NCBI GenBank assembly: GCA_030248215.1 | Contig: JASANG010002358.1 | Span: 1-64,000 of the forward strand | Direction: 5' to 3' | DNA length: 64,000 nt | Source: Enoplolaimus lenunculus | Lineage: Eukaryota; Nematoda; Enoplea; Enoplida; Thoracostomopsidae | Shown: positions 50,101 to 52,568 of the stretch, piece by piece | Layout: each line of letters begins with the position of its first letter | Position numbering within the stretch: the stretch's first letter is position 1 | Position numbers and translations under genes: made by a program | The notes under the pieces: generated by a model | Told to the model about the DNA's origin: nothing | What the model saw: the letters and a program-made list of their open reading frames with translations, nothing else | Database searches by the model: none

Positions 50101-51708
50101 CTCTCCGAAATAGGCTGTACAGGGCTACACAACTGAGTCAAATTCGACTCCTCCAGAGTCATACATGCGACTCAGAGAGTAGACGTGGAGTCTATTTCGA
50201 AGAGGGTCAATTTGACTCACAATTATTTGCAGTGTGACCAGCTTCATACAAATCAGATTGTTGACTTTTTTCAACTTACAATCTCCTTGCAGAGTCTGAT
50301 CCACTTCAGGCTCCGGCTCTTCTGGCGGAACGCGGACAACAAGGTTCGCCAGCTTGTCAACCCAACTAAGTTCTTCAGCAACATCCTTAATAAATAAAAT
50401 TTACGAATACAATGAGTTATATTTACATCACTGAAGGAAATGTTAATTAACTATATTCTGTTGTTACGCTTAATGACATTCTTAAATAATGATTTGATGT
50501 AACACAATTCTTTCAAAGACTCAAATTGAAGCAATATCCAAACTGATTCACGTGTTATAAAAAGCCTATTTTTGACTCTTGTGTTCTGACAATGATCAGT
50601 AACTTTTCATTACATATGACTTATTTTTAAAAACTATTGTGAAACAATCAAATTCCAATAGTTACAAATCTATTTTATTAAATATTGGCTGGGTTTCCGA
50701 AACCCTACTTAAGTGCGACTTAGTACTTAATTACTTACGTGCTAAGTAATTACTTAACGATTTAGTCGTTTTTAAAAGCGTACTTAAGTAAATACTTAAG
50801 TCGCTGAATAAATTTGGTATACTACAAATTTACCGCTCAGGCATACTAAGCTTGGTCTAATTGAAATTGCAGACTCATGATGCCTCTTAATATAAAGCAA
50901 AACAATTACTTTCTTGTTATGACAATGGCGGACATTTGGTGTTTATTTGATTTTGCACGAAGTATTTTTACTAAGTCGTCAACTTAAGTAGTTACTTGAA
51001 TATAACTTAAGTAAACACGTAAGTAAGTTTCAGAAACCCAGCCATTATCATCGTTTCTGAGCAGACAGTTTACAGATTTCTCAATGATGAGCTTGAAACG
51101 TCTATACAGCTATGAGTGCAGAACAGCCGGTTCAGTTAAAATCACCTACGTCACCGCAATATATCTTATTGTTATTTTTAATTGCGCATATATTAACAAC
51201 AAGCACGTAGTAAATAATAAATACAGTAGCATCTTCTTCTTCCACTTTTTTGGGAACTGGTGGCCGAACATGAGTCAACAGTGTTTCGTGATAGTTAACA
51301 AGTTGTCCCTGGAGATGTTCAGGCATTGGGCATCCTTCTTCTTGATCTTTTTCGGCATCGTCTTCTTCAGGTTCTTCGCCAGTAATTTTCTTGAAATTTA
51401 ATAGCCGGTTCATCTGAAATAAACGAAGAAATAATTGATACAAGCGTTTAGTTATATGCACCGCATTAGTAGGTACATAAAATTGGGTATGCATTTTACT
51501 TTAACAACTGCATTTAACAGTCGAAAGTAGGATAGGAAAATGACCCAAACATAGCTATTTCTGTAGGAATGACTGAAACTGCAAAACTAAACAAACATAT
51601 AAATCCTGCCTGTTCTCGGGGAGGGCAACGAAATTCTTTTGTTTTTCTGGCTGCTTCTGCTGGAGGCATTTCAGCCTGTTTGATTTCACTGTATCTTCTT
51701 GACTGATC
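14051..51708 (-). CDS. RYR: Ryanodine receptor, internal part (38 exons, listed separately)
   Basis: Part of the homotetrameric calcium-release channel of the endoplasmic/sarcoplasmic reticulum. The exons match vertebrate RyR1 in order from the segment with [19 protein letters not shown] to the one with [14 protein letters not shown], about 1,610 residues. They include the RIH-type region ([20 protein letters not shown]), two RyR repeats (exons 18-20 and 21-23) and the helical region beyond. Adjacent exon phases agree throughout, and no stop or frameshift is seen in any exon, so the gene looks functional. One or more exons between 22,376 and 18,640 (vertebrate LPRWWERG to IDEASWMKR) were not found. 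Introns are full of MITEs. The channel pore, EF hands and amino-terminal domains lie outside the window. RyR rather than the IP3 receptor: the RyR repeats settle it. Confidence 0.95.
14447..14506 (-). CDS. RYR: RyR exon 37
   Basis: [20 protein letters not shown] matches vertebrate KDTDEEVREFLHNNLHLQGK. 20 codons, phase 0 at both ends; donor GTCAGT is weak. Confidence 0.88.
14592..14800. repeat. Dispersed repeat J, copy 2
   Basis: Resembles 12,443-12,640 through most of its length (CAACAGAC, ACTCG, CTTACAA, CCGCT and TTTATGCGAATA blocks in the same order). It lies in the RyR intron between exons 36 and 37. Confidence 0.6.
15059..15234 (-). CDS. RYR: RyR exon 36
   Basis: A basic stretch ([15 protein letters not shown]), then [20 protein letters not shown], matches vertebrate KKKRRGDRYS and [20 protein letters not shown]. 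Acceptor TTTACAG, donor GTAATT in phase 0. Confidence 0.95.
15700..16147. mobile_element. MITE family C, copy 1
   Basis: About 450 bp with inverted ends CTGTAGTGACCCGAATAAGA (here CTGTTGTGACCCGAATAAGA) flanked by TA on both sides. TA target duplications with this size suggest a Tc1/mariner-type MITE. It sits 7 nt inside the intron after RyR exon 35. Confidence 0.8.
16157..16235 (-). CDS. RYR: RyR exon 35
   Basis: [20 protein letters not shown] matches vertebrate [20 protein letters not shown] at its start. Donor GTACGC in phase 1. A family C MITE begins 7 nt into the downstream intron. Confidence 0.92.
16378..16715. mobile_element. Long-arm palindromic element
   Basis: Arms of about 130 bp (16,378-16,510 and 16,585-16,715), sharing for example GTGGAAAGTCTCAAGCCAGC on opposite strands, are separated by a short AT-rich loop. 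Transcribed RNA would fold into a long hairpin. Lies between RyR exons 34 and 35. Confidence 0.7.
17021..17108 (-). CDS. RYR: RyR exon 34
   Basis: [20 protein letters not shown], then IFKIWSNSQ, matches vertebrate AQWLTEPNPSAEELFRMVGE and IFIYWSKSH. Acceptor TTTTCAG, donor GTAATG in phase 0. Confidence 0.95.
17256..17686. mobile_element. MITE family C, copy 2
   Basis: TA-flanked; the right end CTGTAGTGACCCGAATAAGA is perfect and the left end is diverged. The interior matches copy 1, including TTCGGTTACGGACTGTTATT read on the other strand. Confidence 0.78.
17823..17893 (-). CDS. RYR: RyR exon 33
   Basis: [20 protein letters not shown] matches vertebrate [20 protein letters not shown]. Acceptor ATTTTAG, donor GTGAGT in phase 2. 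A 47-bp perfect tandem duplication lies 16 nt upstream. Confidence 0.93.
17909..18002. repeat. 47-bp perfect tandem duplication
   Basis: Two identical copies (17,909-17,955 and 17,956-18,002) beginning TTTTAACTACGTTTGCGTAC, in the intron just upstream of RyR exon 33. Identity suggests a recent event or an assembly duplication. Confidence 0.9.
18155..18235 (-). repeat. tRNA-derived SINE head or tRNA pseudogene
   Basis: On the minus strand TGGCTCAGTGAATAGCGCTG resembles a polymerase III A box with D arm, and GAGTTCGAACCC matches a B box. The outer ends GAGGGCG and CGTCCCTC can pair. The anticodon stem is imperfect, so a live tRNA gene is unlikely. Confidence 0.55.
18477..18640 (-). CDS. RYR: RyR exon 32 of those seen
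   Basis: [20 protein letters not shown] matches vertebrate [20 protein letters not shown]. The 5' edge (acceptor TTGCCAG) is likely but not certain. The donor GAG/GTCCAC is unusual; it is chosen because it gives a gap-free join to exon 33. An alternative donor is GCC/GTATCT. Confidence 0.85.
18671..18916. mobile_element. MITE family C, copy 3 (internally deleted, with a family B end inside)
   Basis: TA-flanked ends of family C. The middle is missing and replaced by TGCCCCTTAAAGTAACATTG at about 18,824-18,843, which is the end of a family B element. This suggests insertion of B followed by loss, or recombination between elements. Confidence 0.7.
18990..20020. other. No gene seen in this RyR intron stretch
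   Basis: An open plus-strand stretch at 19,125-19,352 has no recognisable domain. Short CCTAAG words occur near 19,870. Confidence 0.5.
20024..20222. mobile_element. MITE family D, copy 1
   Basis: About 200 bp. The right end reads ACTATTTTTTGCAGTG; the left end is diverged (TACTGTAAAAAAATGCTAAG). Internally it has repeated AGTCGAATT/GAGTCAAATT words typical of the family. Confidence 0.75.
20230..22370. other. RyR intron with unlocated exon(s)
   Basis: By comparison with vertebrate RyR, one or more exons should lie between 22,376 and 18,640. I could not find convincing matches; open minus-strand stretches at 21,043-21,267 and 21,588-21,818 show no clear similarity. Confidence 0.4.
22376..22511 (-). 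CDS. RYR: RyR exon 31 of 38
   Basis: [20 protein letters not shown], then [15 protein letters not shown], matches vertebrate VEEMCPDIPVLERLMADIG and YTEMPHVIEITLPML. Ends in phase 2 at GTACTT. The next exon expected from vertebrates was not found. Confidence 0.93.
22607..22882. mobile_element. MITE family E (PIF/Harbinger-like), copy 1
   Basis: Inverted ends AGCCCTATTCACACGTGCAA, interior full of TTGCAGCTGCAA-type words. Flanks are GAA and TAA; the second copy has TAA on both sides, so a 3-bp TAA duplication is likely. Confidence 0.75.
23075..23283. mobile_element. MITE family D, copy 2
   Basis: Best-preserved splice-like ends: left CATTGCAAAAAACGGTGAGT, right CTCACCATTTTTGCAGTG. About 209 bp. 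Confidence 0.8.
23462..23598 (-). CDS. RYR: RyR exon 30 of 38
   Basis: [20 protein letters not shown] matches vertebrate [20 protein letters not shown]. Acceptor ATTTCAG, donor GTACAG in phase 1. Confidence 0.95.
23716..23860. mobile_element. MITE family A, copy 1
   Basis: Ends GGCCAATGTAAAGAACAGGG and, inverted, GGCCCATGTAAAGATCAGGC, with CCTAAG repeats inside. Perfect 8-bp target duplication TTATGAAT on both sides. Confidence 0.85.
24266..24374 (-). CDS. RYR: RyR exon 29 of 38
   Basis: [20 protein letters not shown] matches vertebrate [20 protein letters not shown]. Acceptor GTTTCAG, donor GTAAGC in phase 2. Confidence 0.92.
24471..24704. mobile_element. TTAA-flanked element I with tRNA-like interior, copy 1
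   Basis: Starts TTAACCCCTTTCCACA and ends TGTGATAAAGGGTTAA, as expected for a piggyBac-type TTAA insertion. The interior holds a GTTGCC-TATA-GGCAAC palindrome and GAGTTCGAATCC, a polymerase III B box. Confidence 0.65.
24802..24979. mobile_element. MITE family B, copy 1
   Basis: Ends GGCCCATGTTACTTTAAGGG and, inverted, GGCCACTTTTACTTTAAGGG, with a CTTAGG-rich middle. Perfect 8-bp target duplication CTGCGTTC. Confidence 0.88.
25849..25964 (-). CDS. RYR: RyR exon 28 of 38
   Basis: [20 protein letters not shown] matches vertebrate [20 protein letters not shown]. The acceptor is CTACAG rather than the nearer ATCAG, because only this keeps the frame. Donor GTAAGC in phase 1. Confidence 0.92.
26329..26454 (-). 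CDS. RYR: RyR exon 27 of 38
   Basis: [20 protein letters not shown] matches vertebrate [20 protein letters not shown]. Acceptor TTTTAAG, donor GTAACT in phase 2. Confidence 0.94.
26863..27302. mobile_element. MITE family C, copy 4
   Basis: TA-flanked, ends CTGTCGTGACTCGAATAAGA and, inverted, CTGTAGTGACCCGAATAAGA. In the RyR intron between exons 26 and 27. Confidence 0.8.
27593..27703 (-). CDS. RYR: RyR exon 26 of 38
   Basis: [20 protein letters not shown] and [14 protein letters not shown] match vertebrate [20 protein letters not shown] and VNCLHILARSLDAR. Acceptor TTTCAAG, donor GTAAAC in phase 2. Confidence 0.92.
27910..28025 (-). CDS. RYR: RyR exon 25 of 38
   Basis: [20 protein letters not shown] and ASNKEKEM match vertebrate ILLPLINQYFTNHCLYFLS and ASNKEKEM. 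Donor ACCGG/GTAAGA in phase 2. A family E MITE starts 33 nt upstream of the acceptor. Confidence 0.95.
28058..28396. mobile_element. MITE family E, copy 2
   Basis: Ends AGCCCTATTCACACGGGCAA and, inverted, AGCCCTATTCACGCATGTGT, flanked by TAA on both sides. The sequence to about 28,600 repeats interior E words and may be a further fragment. Confidence 0.75.
28690..29860. repeat. Composite satellite: CCTAAG/CCTAAA hexamers plus a GGTATGGTCGAAGGTGGG-type unit
   Basis: A unit of about 35-40 bp with ATTTTGGNATTTCGGGATAT and ATGGTCGAAGGTGGG occurs at about 28,713, 28,746, 28,785 and 29,315. Between and after the units runs degenerate (CCTAAG)n on the plus strand. The hexamer on the other strand is TTAGGC. 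Confidence 0.8.
29877..30081 (-). CDS. RYR: RyR exon 24 of 38
   Basis: [20 protein letters not shown] and [10 protein letters not shown] match vertebrate [20 protein letters not shown] and HEQEIKFFAK. Contains a basic insert ([15 protein letters not shown]) not in vertebrates. Donor GTTTGT in phase 0. Confidence 0.93.
30591..31386. mobile_element. Inverted-repeat element F with G tracts, copy 1
   Basis: Ends CTGGCTTCTCCACAGC and GCTGTGGAGAAGCCAG. Near each end run long G tracts (CTGGGGGG words), with up to 13 consecutive Gs near 30,660-30,675. The middle resembles copy 2 in inverse orientation. In the RyR intron between exons 23 and 24. Confidence 0.8.
31390..32700. other. No gene seen in this RyR intron stretch
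   Basis: Noncoding, no repeat family recognised. Confidence 0.5.
32736..32805 (-). CDS. Possible alternative RyR exon (phase-compatible with exon 23)
   Basis: Strong acceptor TTTGTTCTTCAG, then an open frame [20 protein letters not shown]. It begins in the same phase as exon 23 and, with a GC donor (CG/GCAAGG), ends in the same phase. It shares G-x-GM at the start and NGY with that segment. Exons 22, 23 and 24 already join perfectly without it, so it is either a mutually exclusive exon, a decayed exon copy, or chance. Confidence 0.25.
33037..33160 (-). CDS. RYR: RyR exon 23 of 38 (RyR repeat 4, end)
   Basis: [20 protein letters not shown] and [16 protein letters not shown] match vertebrate [20 protein letters not shown] and AQELLKFLQMNGYAVTR. 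A family G MITE end lies 39 nt upstream of the acceptor. Confidence 0.92.
33199..33480. mobile_element. MITE family G, copy 2 (one end only) with poly-T/poly-A patch
   Basis: Starts CAGGGTGCAACCGGAATT with ACCGGA repeats but dissolves after about 60 bp into very long T-rich and A-rich runs (33,290-33,430). No second end is seen. Confidence 0.6.
33925..34000 (-). CDS. RYR: RyR exon 22 of 38 (RyR repeat 4, middle)
   Basis: [20 protein letters not shown] matches vertebrate [20 protein letters not shown]. Acceptor GTTACAG, donor GTATGA in phase 1. Confidence 0.93.
34710..34784 (-). CDS. RYR: RyR exon 21 of 38 (RyR repeat 4, start)
   Basis: [20 protein letters not shown] matches vertebrate [20 protein letters not shown]. 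25 codons, acceptor ATTTCAG, donor GTAAGG. Confidence 0.94.
35385..35454. mobile_element. MITE family D, copy 3 (right end only)
   Basis: About 70 bp of the family ending CCATTTTTACAGTG. Its terminus lies 7 nt inside the intron after RyR exon 20. Confidence 0.7.
35462..35578 (-). CDS. RYR: RyR exon 20 of 38 (RyR repeat 3, end)
   Basis: [20 protein letters not shown] matches vertebrate [23 protein letters not shown]. Its donor GTATAT is followed after 7 nt of intron by the terminus of a family D MITE. Confidence 0.9.
35647..35795. mobile_element. MITE family B, copy 2 (right end lost)
   Basis: Starts GGCCCATGTTACTTTAAGGG and runs like copy 1 through GATTCTAGATTACATTTTTT and CTTAGG-rich sequence, then fades. 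69 nt upstream of RyR exon 20. Confidence 0.7.
36933..37022 (-). CDS. RYR: RyR exon 19 of 38 (RyR repeat 3, middle)
   Basis: [20 protein letters not shown] matches vertebrate [20 protein letters not shown], including the W-x-YG signature of RyR repeats. 30 codons, phase 0 at both ends, donor GTGAGT. Confidence 0.95.
37295..37373 (-). CDS. RYR: RyR exon 18 of 38 (RyR repeat 3, start)
   Basis: [20 protein letters not shown] matches vertebrate [21 protein letters not shown], the opening of the third RyR repeat. A truncated family D MITE begins 27 nt upstream of the acceptor. Confidence 0.92.
37400..37507. mobile_element. MITE family D, copy 4 (left half)
   Basis: CATTGCAAAAATGGTGAGTC followed by the usual interior to about 37,507; the right half is absent. 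27 nt upstream of RyR exon 18. Confidence 0.7.
38275..38447 (-). CDS. RYR: RyR exon 17 of 38
   Basis: [20 protein letters not shown] and LSPDYTL match vertebrate [25 protein letters not shown]. The plus-strand ORF over the same bases is a shadow. Donor GAAGA/GTAATG in phase 2. Confidence 0.92.
38691..38825 (-). CDS. RYR: RyR exon 16 of 38
   Basis: [20 protein letters not shown] and [20 protein letters not shown] match vertebrate LLTNHYERCWKYY and EEELHLTRKLFWGIFDSL. Donor GTAAAC, phase 0. Confidence 0.95.
39304..39495. mobile_element. MITE family A, copy 2
   Basis: Ends GGCCAATGTAAAGAACAGGG and, inverted, GGCCCATGTAAAGATAAGGG, CCTAAG repeats inside. 8-bp flanks GCTTTAGC and GCTTTAGT. Confidence 0.85.
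39569..39659 (-). CDS. RYR: RyR exon 15 of 38
   Basis: [19 protein letters not shown] matches vertebrate MLQHLLRRLVFDVPILNEF. Acceptor CATTTTAG, donor GTAATG in phase 0. Confidence 0.92.
40037..40474. mobile_element. Inverted-repeat element F, copy 2
   Basis: Ends CTGGCTTCTCCACAGC and CTGTGGAGAAGCCAG, with C/G tracts and a middle matching copy 1 in reverse (GAACTGAAAAAAGCACAATT). In the RyR intron 85 nt downstream of exon 14. Confidence 0.8.
40559..40782 (-). CDS. RYR: RyR exon 14 of 38
   Basis: [20 protein letters not shown] and [13 protein letters not shown] match vertebrate [20 protein letters not shown] and VDSMLHTVYRLSR. Largest exon in the window. Donor CG/GTAAAC in phase 2. Confidence 0.95.
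41188..41388. mobile_element. MITE family A, copy 3
   Basis: Ends GGCCCATGTAAAGATCAGGG and, inverted, GGCCCATGTAAAGAACAGGG; CTTAGG repeats inside. Perfect 8-bp duplication ATAATCTT. Confidence 0.9.
41663..41823 (-). CDS. RYR: RyR exon 13 of 38
   Basis: [20 protein letters not shown] matches vertebrate [20 protein letters not shown], and SFLPDLR matches GFLPDMR. Acceptor ATTTTAG; donor GCG/GTATTA in phase 0, chosen because it restores the phase of the next exon. Confidence 0.92.
41918..42113. mobile_element. MITE family A, copy 4 (diverged)
   Basis: Right end inverted reads GGCCCATGTATAGAACAGGG, left end CCCATGCATAGAACAGGG. CTTAGG repeats inside. No clear target duplication. Only 70 bp from copy 5 of family C. 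Confidence 0.75.
42183..42616. mobile_element. MITE family C, copy 5
   Basis: TA-flanked; right end inverted CTGTAGTGACCCGAATAAGA, left end CTGTAGTGACTTGATTAATA. Interior aligned with the other copies. Confidence 0.8.
42829..42967 (-). CDS. RYR: RyR exon 12 of 38
   Basis: [20 protein letters not shown] matches vertebrate [20 protein letters not shown]. Acceptor CAACAACAG, donor GTAATT in phase 1. Confidence 0.94.
43080..43349. mobile_element. TTAA-flanked element I, copy 2, with a tRNA-like stretch
   Basis: TTAA at both ends and inverted relative to copy 1. On the minus strand, AGTTGGGTGGTGATGG resembles an A box/D arm, CGCCTTTCAC an anticodon arm, and CAGTTCGAATCC a B box. Together they look like a decayed tRNA, closest in pattern to tRNA-Glu (from memory). 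Confidence 0.6.
43542..43653 (-). CDS. RYR: RyR exon 11 of 38
   Basis: [23 protein letters not shown] reads as vertebrate [22 protein letters not shown]. Acceptor TTTCAG, donor GTAAAG, ends in phase 0. Confidence 0.94.
43816..44020. mobile_element. MITE family B, copy 3
   Basis: Ends GGCCAATGTTACTTTTAGGG and, inverted, GGCCCATGTTACTTTTAGGG, with CCTAAG repeats inside. Target duplication unclear. Confidence 0.8.
44373..44559. mobile_element. MITE-like element with ACGACAA ends
   Basis: Left ACGACAAATGGTCATCCGAC and right, inverted, ACGACAATTCGTCGGCCGAC: nearly 30 bp of inverted end sequence. CTTAAG-type words inside. Confidence 0.6.
45155..45289. mobile_element. Small hAT-like MITE beside a RyR donor site
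   Basis: Right end inverted CAGGCCCGTAGCCAGGTCAC, left end CGGGCCCGTAGGGGGCAGGG. Perfect 8-bp target duplication TACAGACT (45,147-45,154 and 45,290-45,297). It lies 13 nt into the intron after RyR exon 10. Confidence 0.85.
45303..45489 (-). CDS. RYR: RyR exon 10 of 38
   Basis: [20 protein letters not shown] and [11 protein letters not shown] match vertebrate [19 protein letters not shown] and GPALRGEGG. Donor GTAAGA in phase 2. A hAT-like MITE begins 13 nt inside the downstream intron. Confidence 0.97.
45579..45750 (-). CDS. Orphan 3'-terminal exon in a RyR intron (unidentified)
   Basis: A strong acceptor, TTATTGATTTCAG, is followed by an open frame with [20 protein letters not shown] and [18 protein letters not shown], ending in a stop after KPHAKAG. 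The composition is convincingly protein-like, but I do not recognise it. It lies between RyR exons 9 and 10 on the same strand, but its phase (2) does not fit exon 9 (phase 1). In exon 9's phase it would stop after about 17 codons. It may be the last exon of a nested gene, a fragment carried by a transposon, or an alternative RyR end. Confidence 0.4.
45950..46052 (-). CDS. RYR: RyR exon 9 of 38
   Basis: [20 protein letters not shown] is nearly identical to the vertebrate RIH-type segment. Acceptor ATTTGCAG; donor AACG/GTAAAA in phase 1. A nested MITE pair starts 24 nt upstream of the acceptor. Confidence 0.97.
46076..46733. mobile_element. Inverted-repeat element K, split by a nested hAT MITE
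   Basis: Ends CCAAGAGTGGATGATGCATA and, inverted, CCAAGAGTGCATAATACAAG; the arms are long and both contain CGTTGCGTTTTGG-type sequence. It is flanked by TAACA on both sides (5-bp duplication). Family G copy 3 (46,282-46,621) sits inside it. 24 nt upstream of RyR exon 9. Confidence 0.8.
46282..46621. mobile_element. MITE family G, copy 3 (nested in element K)
   Basis: Ends CAGGGTGCGACCGGACATTA and, inverted, CAGGGTGCGACCGGATATCC. 8-bp flanks ACAACAAC and ACAATAAC. CCGGATA repeats inside. Confidence 0.85.
47117..47253 (-). CDS. RYR: RyR exon 8 of 38
   Basis: [16 protein letters not shown] and [16 protein letters not shown] match vertebrate RGSTPLDVAAAS and [16 protein letters not shown]. The acceptor ACATATTGCAG at 47,254-47,256 keeps the phase. 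A nearer-looking TTTTTTGCAG 33 nt upstream belongs to a MITE and would break the alignment. Confidence 0.95.
47286..47495. mobile_element. MITE family D, copy 5
   Basis: Ends CACTGCAAAAAATGATGAGT and, inverted, CACTGCAAAAAATGTTGAGT. 210 bp. Begins 33 nt upstream of the RyR exon 8 acceptor. Confidence 0.85.
47793..47919 (-). CDS. RYR: RyR exon 7 of 38
   Basis: [20 protein letters not shown] followed by [13 protein letters not shown] matches vertebrate [33 protein letters not shown] in two blocks. Acceptor TTGTAG; donor CTCG/GTTAGA in phase 1. Confidence 0.95.
47976..48174. mobile_element. MITE family A, copy 5
   Basis: Left end GGCCATGTAAAGAACAGGGA, right end inverted GGCCCATGCCAAGATCAGGG; CCTAAG repeats inside; flanks TAATTATC and CAATTATC. 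57 nt upstream of RyR exon 7. Confidence 0.85.
48390..48523. mobile_element. MITE family B, copy 4
   Basis: Ends AGCCAATGTTACTTTAAGGG and, inverted, GGCCCATGTTACTTTAAGGG. 8-bp duplication AAGATTTT. Short CCTAAG run inside. Confidence 0.85.
48919..49096 (-). CDS. RYR: RyR exon 6 of 38
   Basis: [19 protein letters not shown] is close to vertebrate IMNNKVFYQHPNLMRAL. The exon ends with an acidic tail, [14 protein letters not shown], before donor GTAAGA in phase 0; vertebrates have a shorter linker here. Confidence 0.95.
49348..49496 (-). CDS. RYR: RyR exon 5 of 38
   Basis: [19 protein letters not shown] matches vertebrate AYTISPSSVEDTMSLLECL. Acceptor TATCTGAAA read as TTTCAG; donor GTGAGT in phase 2. 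Confidence 0.92.
49675..49799 (-). CDS. RYR: RyR exon 4 of 38
   Basis: [19 protein letters not shown] and [18 protein letters not shown] match vertebrate LVSHMVVRWAQEDF and LVRAMFSLLHRQYDGLGE. Starts by completing a phase-1 codon, ends in phase 0 at GTAATT. Confidence 0.93.
50071..50234. mobile_element. MITE family D, copy 6 (internally shortened)
   Basis: Left CACTTCAAAAAATGGTGAGT, right CTCACAATTATTTGCAGTG. 45 nt downstream of RyR exon 3. Confidence 0.8.
50280..50385 (-). CDS. RYR: RyR exon 3 of 38
   Basis: Contains [20 protein letters not shown], the counterpart of the vertebrate segment after the acidic tract. Acceptor TTATTAAG, donor GTAAGT, ends in phase 1. A family D MITE begins 45 nt into the downstream intron. 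Confidence 0.85.
50687..51043. mobile_element. Inverted-repeat element H with ACTTAAGT words
   Basis: Ends GGCTGGGTTTCCGAAACCCT and, inverted, GGCTGGGTTTCTGAAACTTA, with many ACTTAAGT and CTTAAGTA words inside. In the RyR intron between exons 2 and 3. Confidence 0.75.
51225..51413 (-). CDS. RYR: RyR exon 2 of 38
   Basis: 63 codons. The junction [11 protein letters not shown] corresponds to vertebrate QEQINMLLHFK. An acidic tract, [20 protein letters not shown], and then [16 protein letters not shown] follow. Donor GTATTT, phase 0. Confidence 0.93.
51610..51708 (-). CDS. RYR: RyR exon 1 of 38
   Basis: 33 codons, phase 0 at both ends. [19 protein letters not shown] matches vertebrate AETARRTREFRSPPQEQ. 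Acceptor TTTCAG; the donor is GC (CAG/GCAGGA) rather than GT. This is the most upstream exon I can recognise. Confidence 0.85.
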
Positions 51709-51744
51709 CTGAAATTTTCCAAAATGTCACTGAATCATCAAAAC

Positions 51745-51859
51745 GATCAATGTTACTTTTAGAGGCGTCCATGTTTCTGGTGGGTCTATAAAAGAGTAAG
51801 TTTTAGGCTTAGGCTTAGGCTTAGGAATACGCTTAATGCCCCTTAAAGTAACATTGGCC
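51745..51859. mobile_element. MITE family B, copy 5
   Basis: Left end GATCAATGTTACTTTTAGAG, right end inverted GGCCAATGTTACTTTAAGGG, CTTAGG run inside; 8-bp flanks ATCAAAAC and ATCAACAC. 37 nt upstream of RyR exon 1. Confidence 0.8.
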
Positions 51860-52313
51860 ATCAACACAATAAATACGTGTTTTCGGCAGAAACCCTTATT
51901 TTGTCTATTACAATGTTTTACTTAAAAAGGCATAATTTCATGTAAATATTGTTGATTTGTGCTGCAACTGTTTATCAGTTTTATCGTCAACGATTCGGGC
52001 AGTGACTCTTGTTTTTGCTAGCGGCAATGATCAATAGTCATATGCTATGAATATGATAGAATAATAGGTAAATAAACATTGAATTCTACATTGGAAATTT
52101 TGATGTTCAAACGATATATTCGCACTATGATTTTTTATTCTGCAGAAAGCAAAATAGTTACGAATGTGGAATGAAGCTTTCAACTAAAAAGCTTTTCAAT
52201 GCAATATTTGGCGTAAAACAAGCACCCGGAAATGGATTTTGTATTATGGACTAAATTTAGTGTCTAACATAGATATCCGGTTTGTAATTAATTACAGTAG
52301 AAGGCATCAGCTA

Positions 52314-52532
52314 CACTGTAAAAATGGGGAGTCAAATTGACTCCCTCGGAAATAGGCTTTTCCTGACTACTCAAACTGAGTCAAATTTGACTCCGCCAGA
52401 GTCAACTTCGACTCATTGAGCGATTCAATGAATCGAATTTGACTCTAGCGGAGTCGAATTTTGAGTCAGTTTGTGTAGTCAGGAAAAGCCTGTTTCCGAG
52501 AGAATCAATTTGACTCCGCATTTTTTACAGTG
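52314..52532. mobile_element. MITE family D, copy 7
   Basis: Ends CACTGTAAAAATGGGGAGTC and, inverted, CACTGTAAAAAATGCGGAGT; flanked by TA on both sides. Upstream of the first recognised RyR exon. Confidence 0.85.
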
Positions 52533-52568
52533 TAGGTAAGATTTTTAGTGTCTTTTAATGTTATTTTA

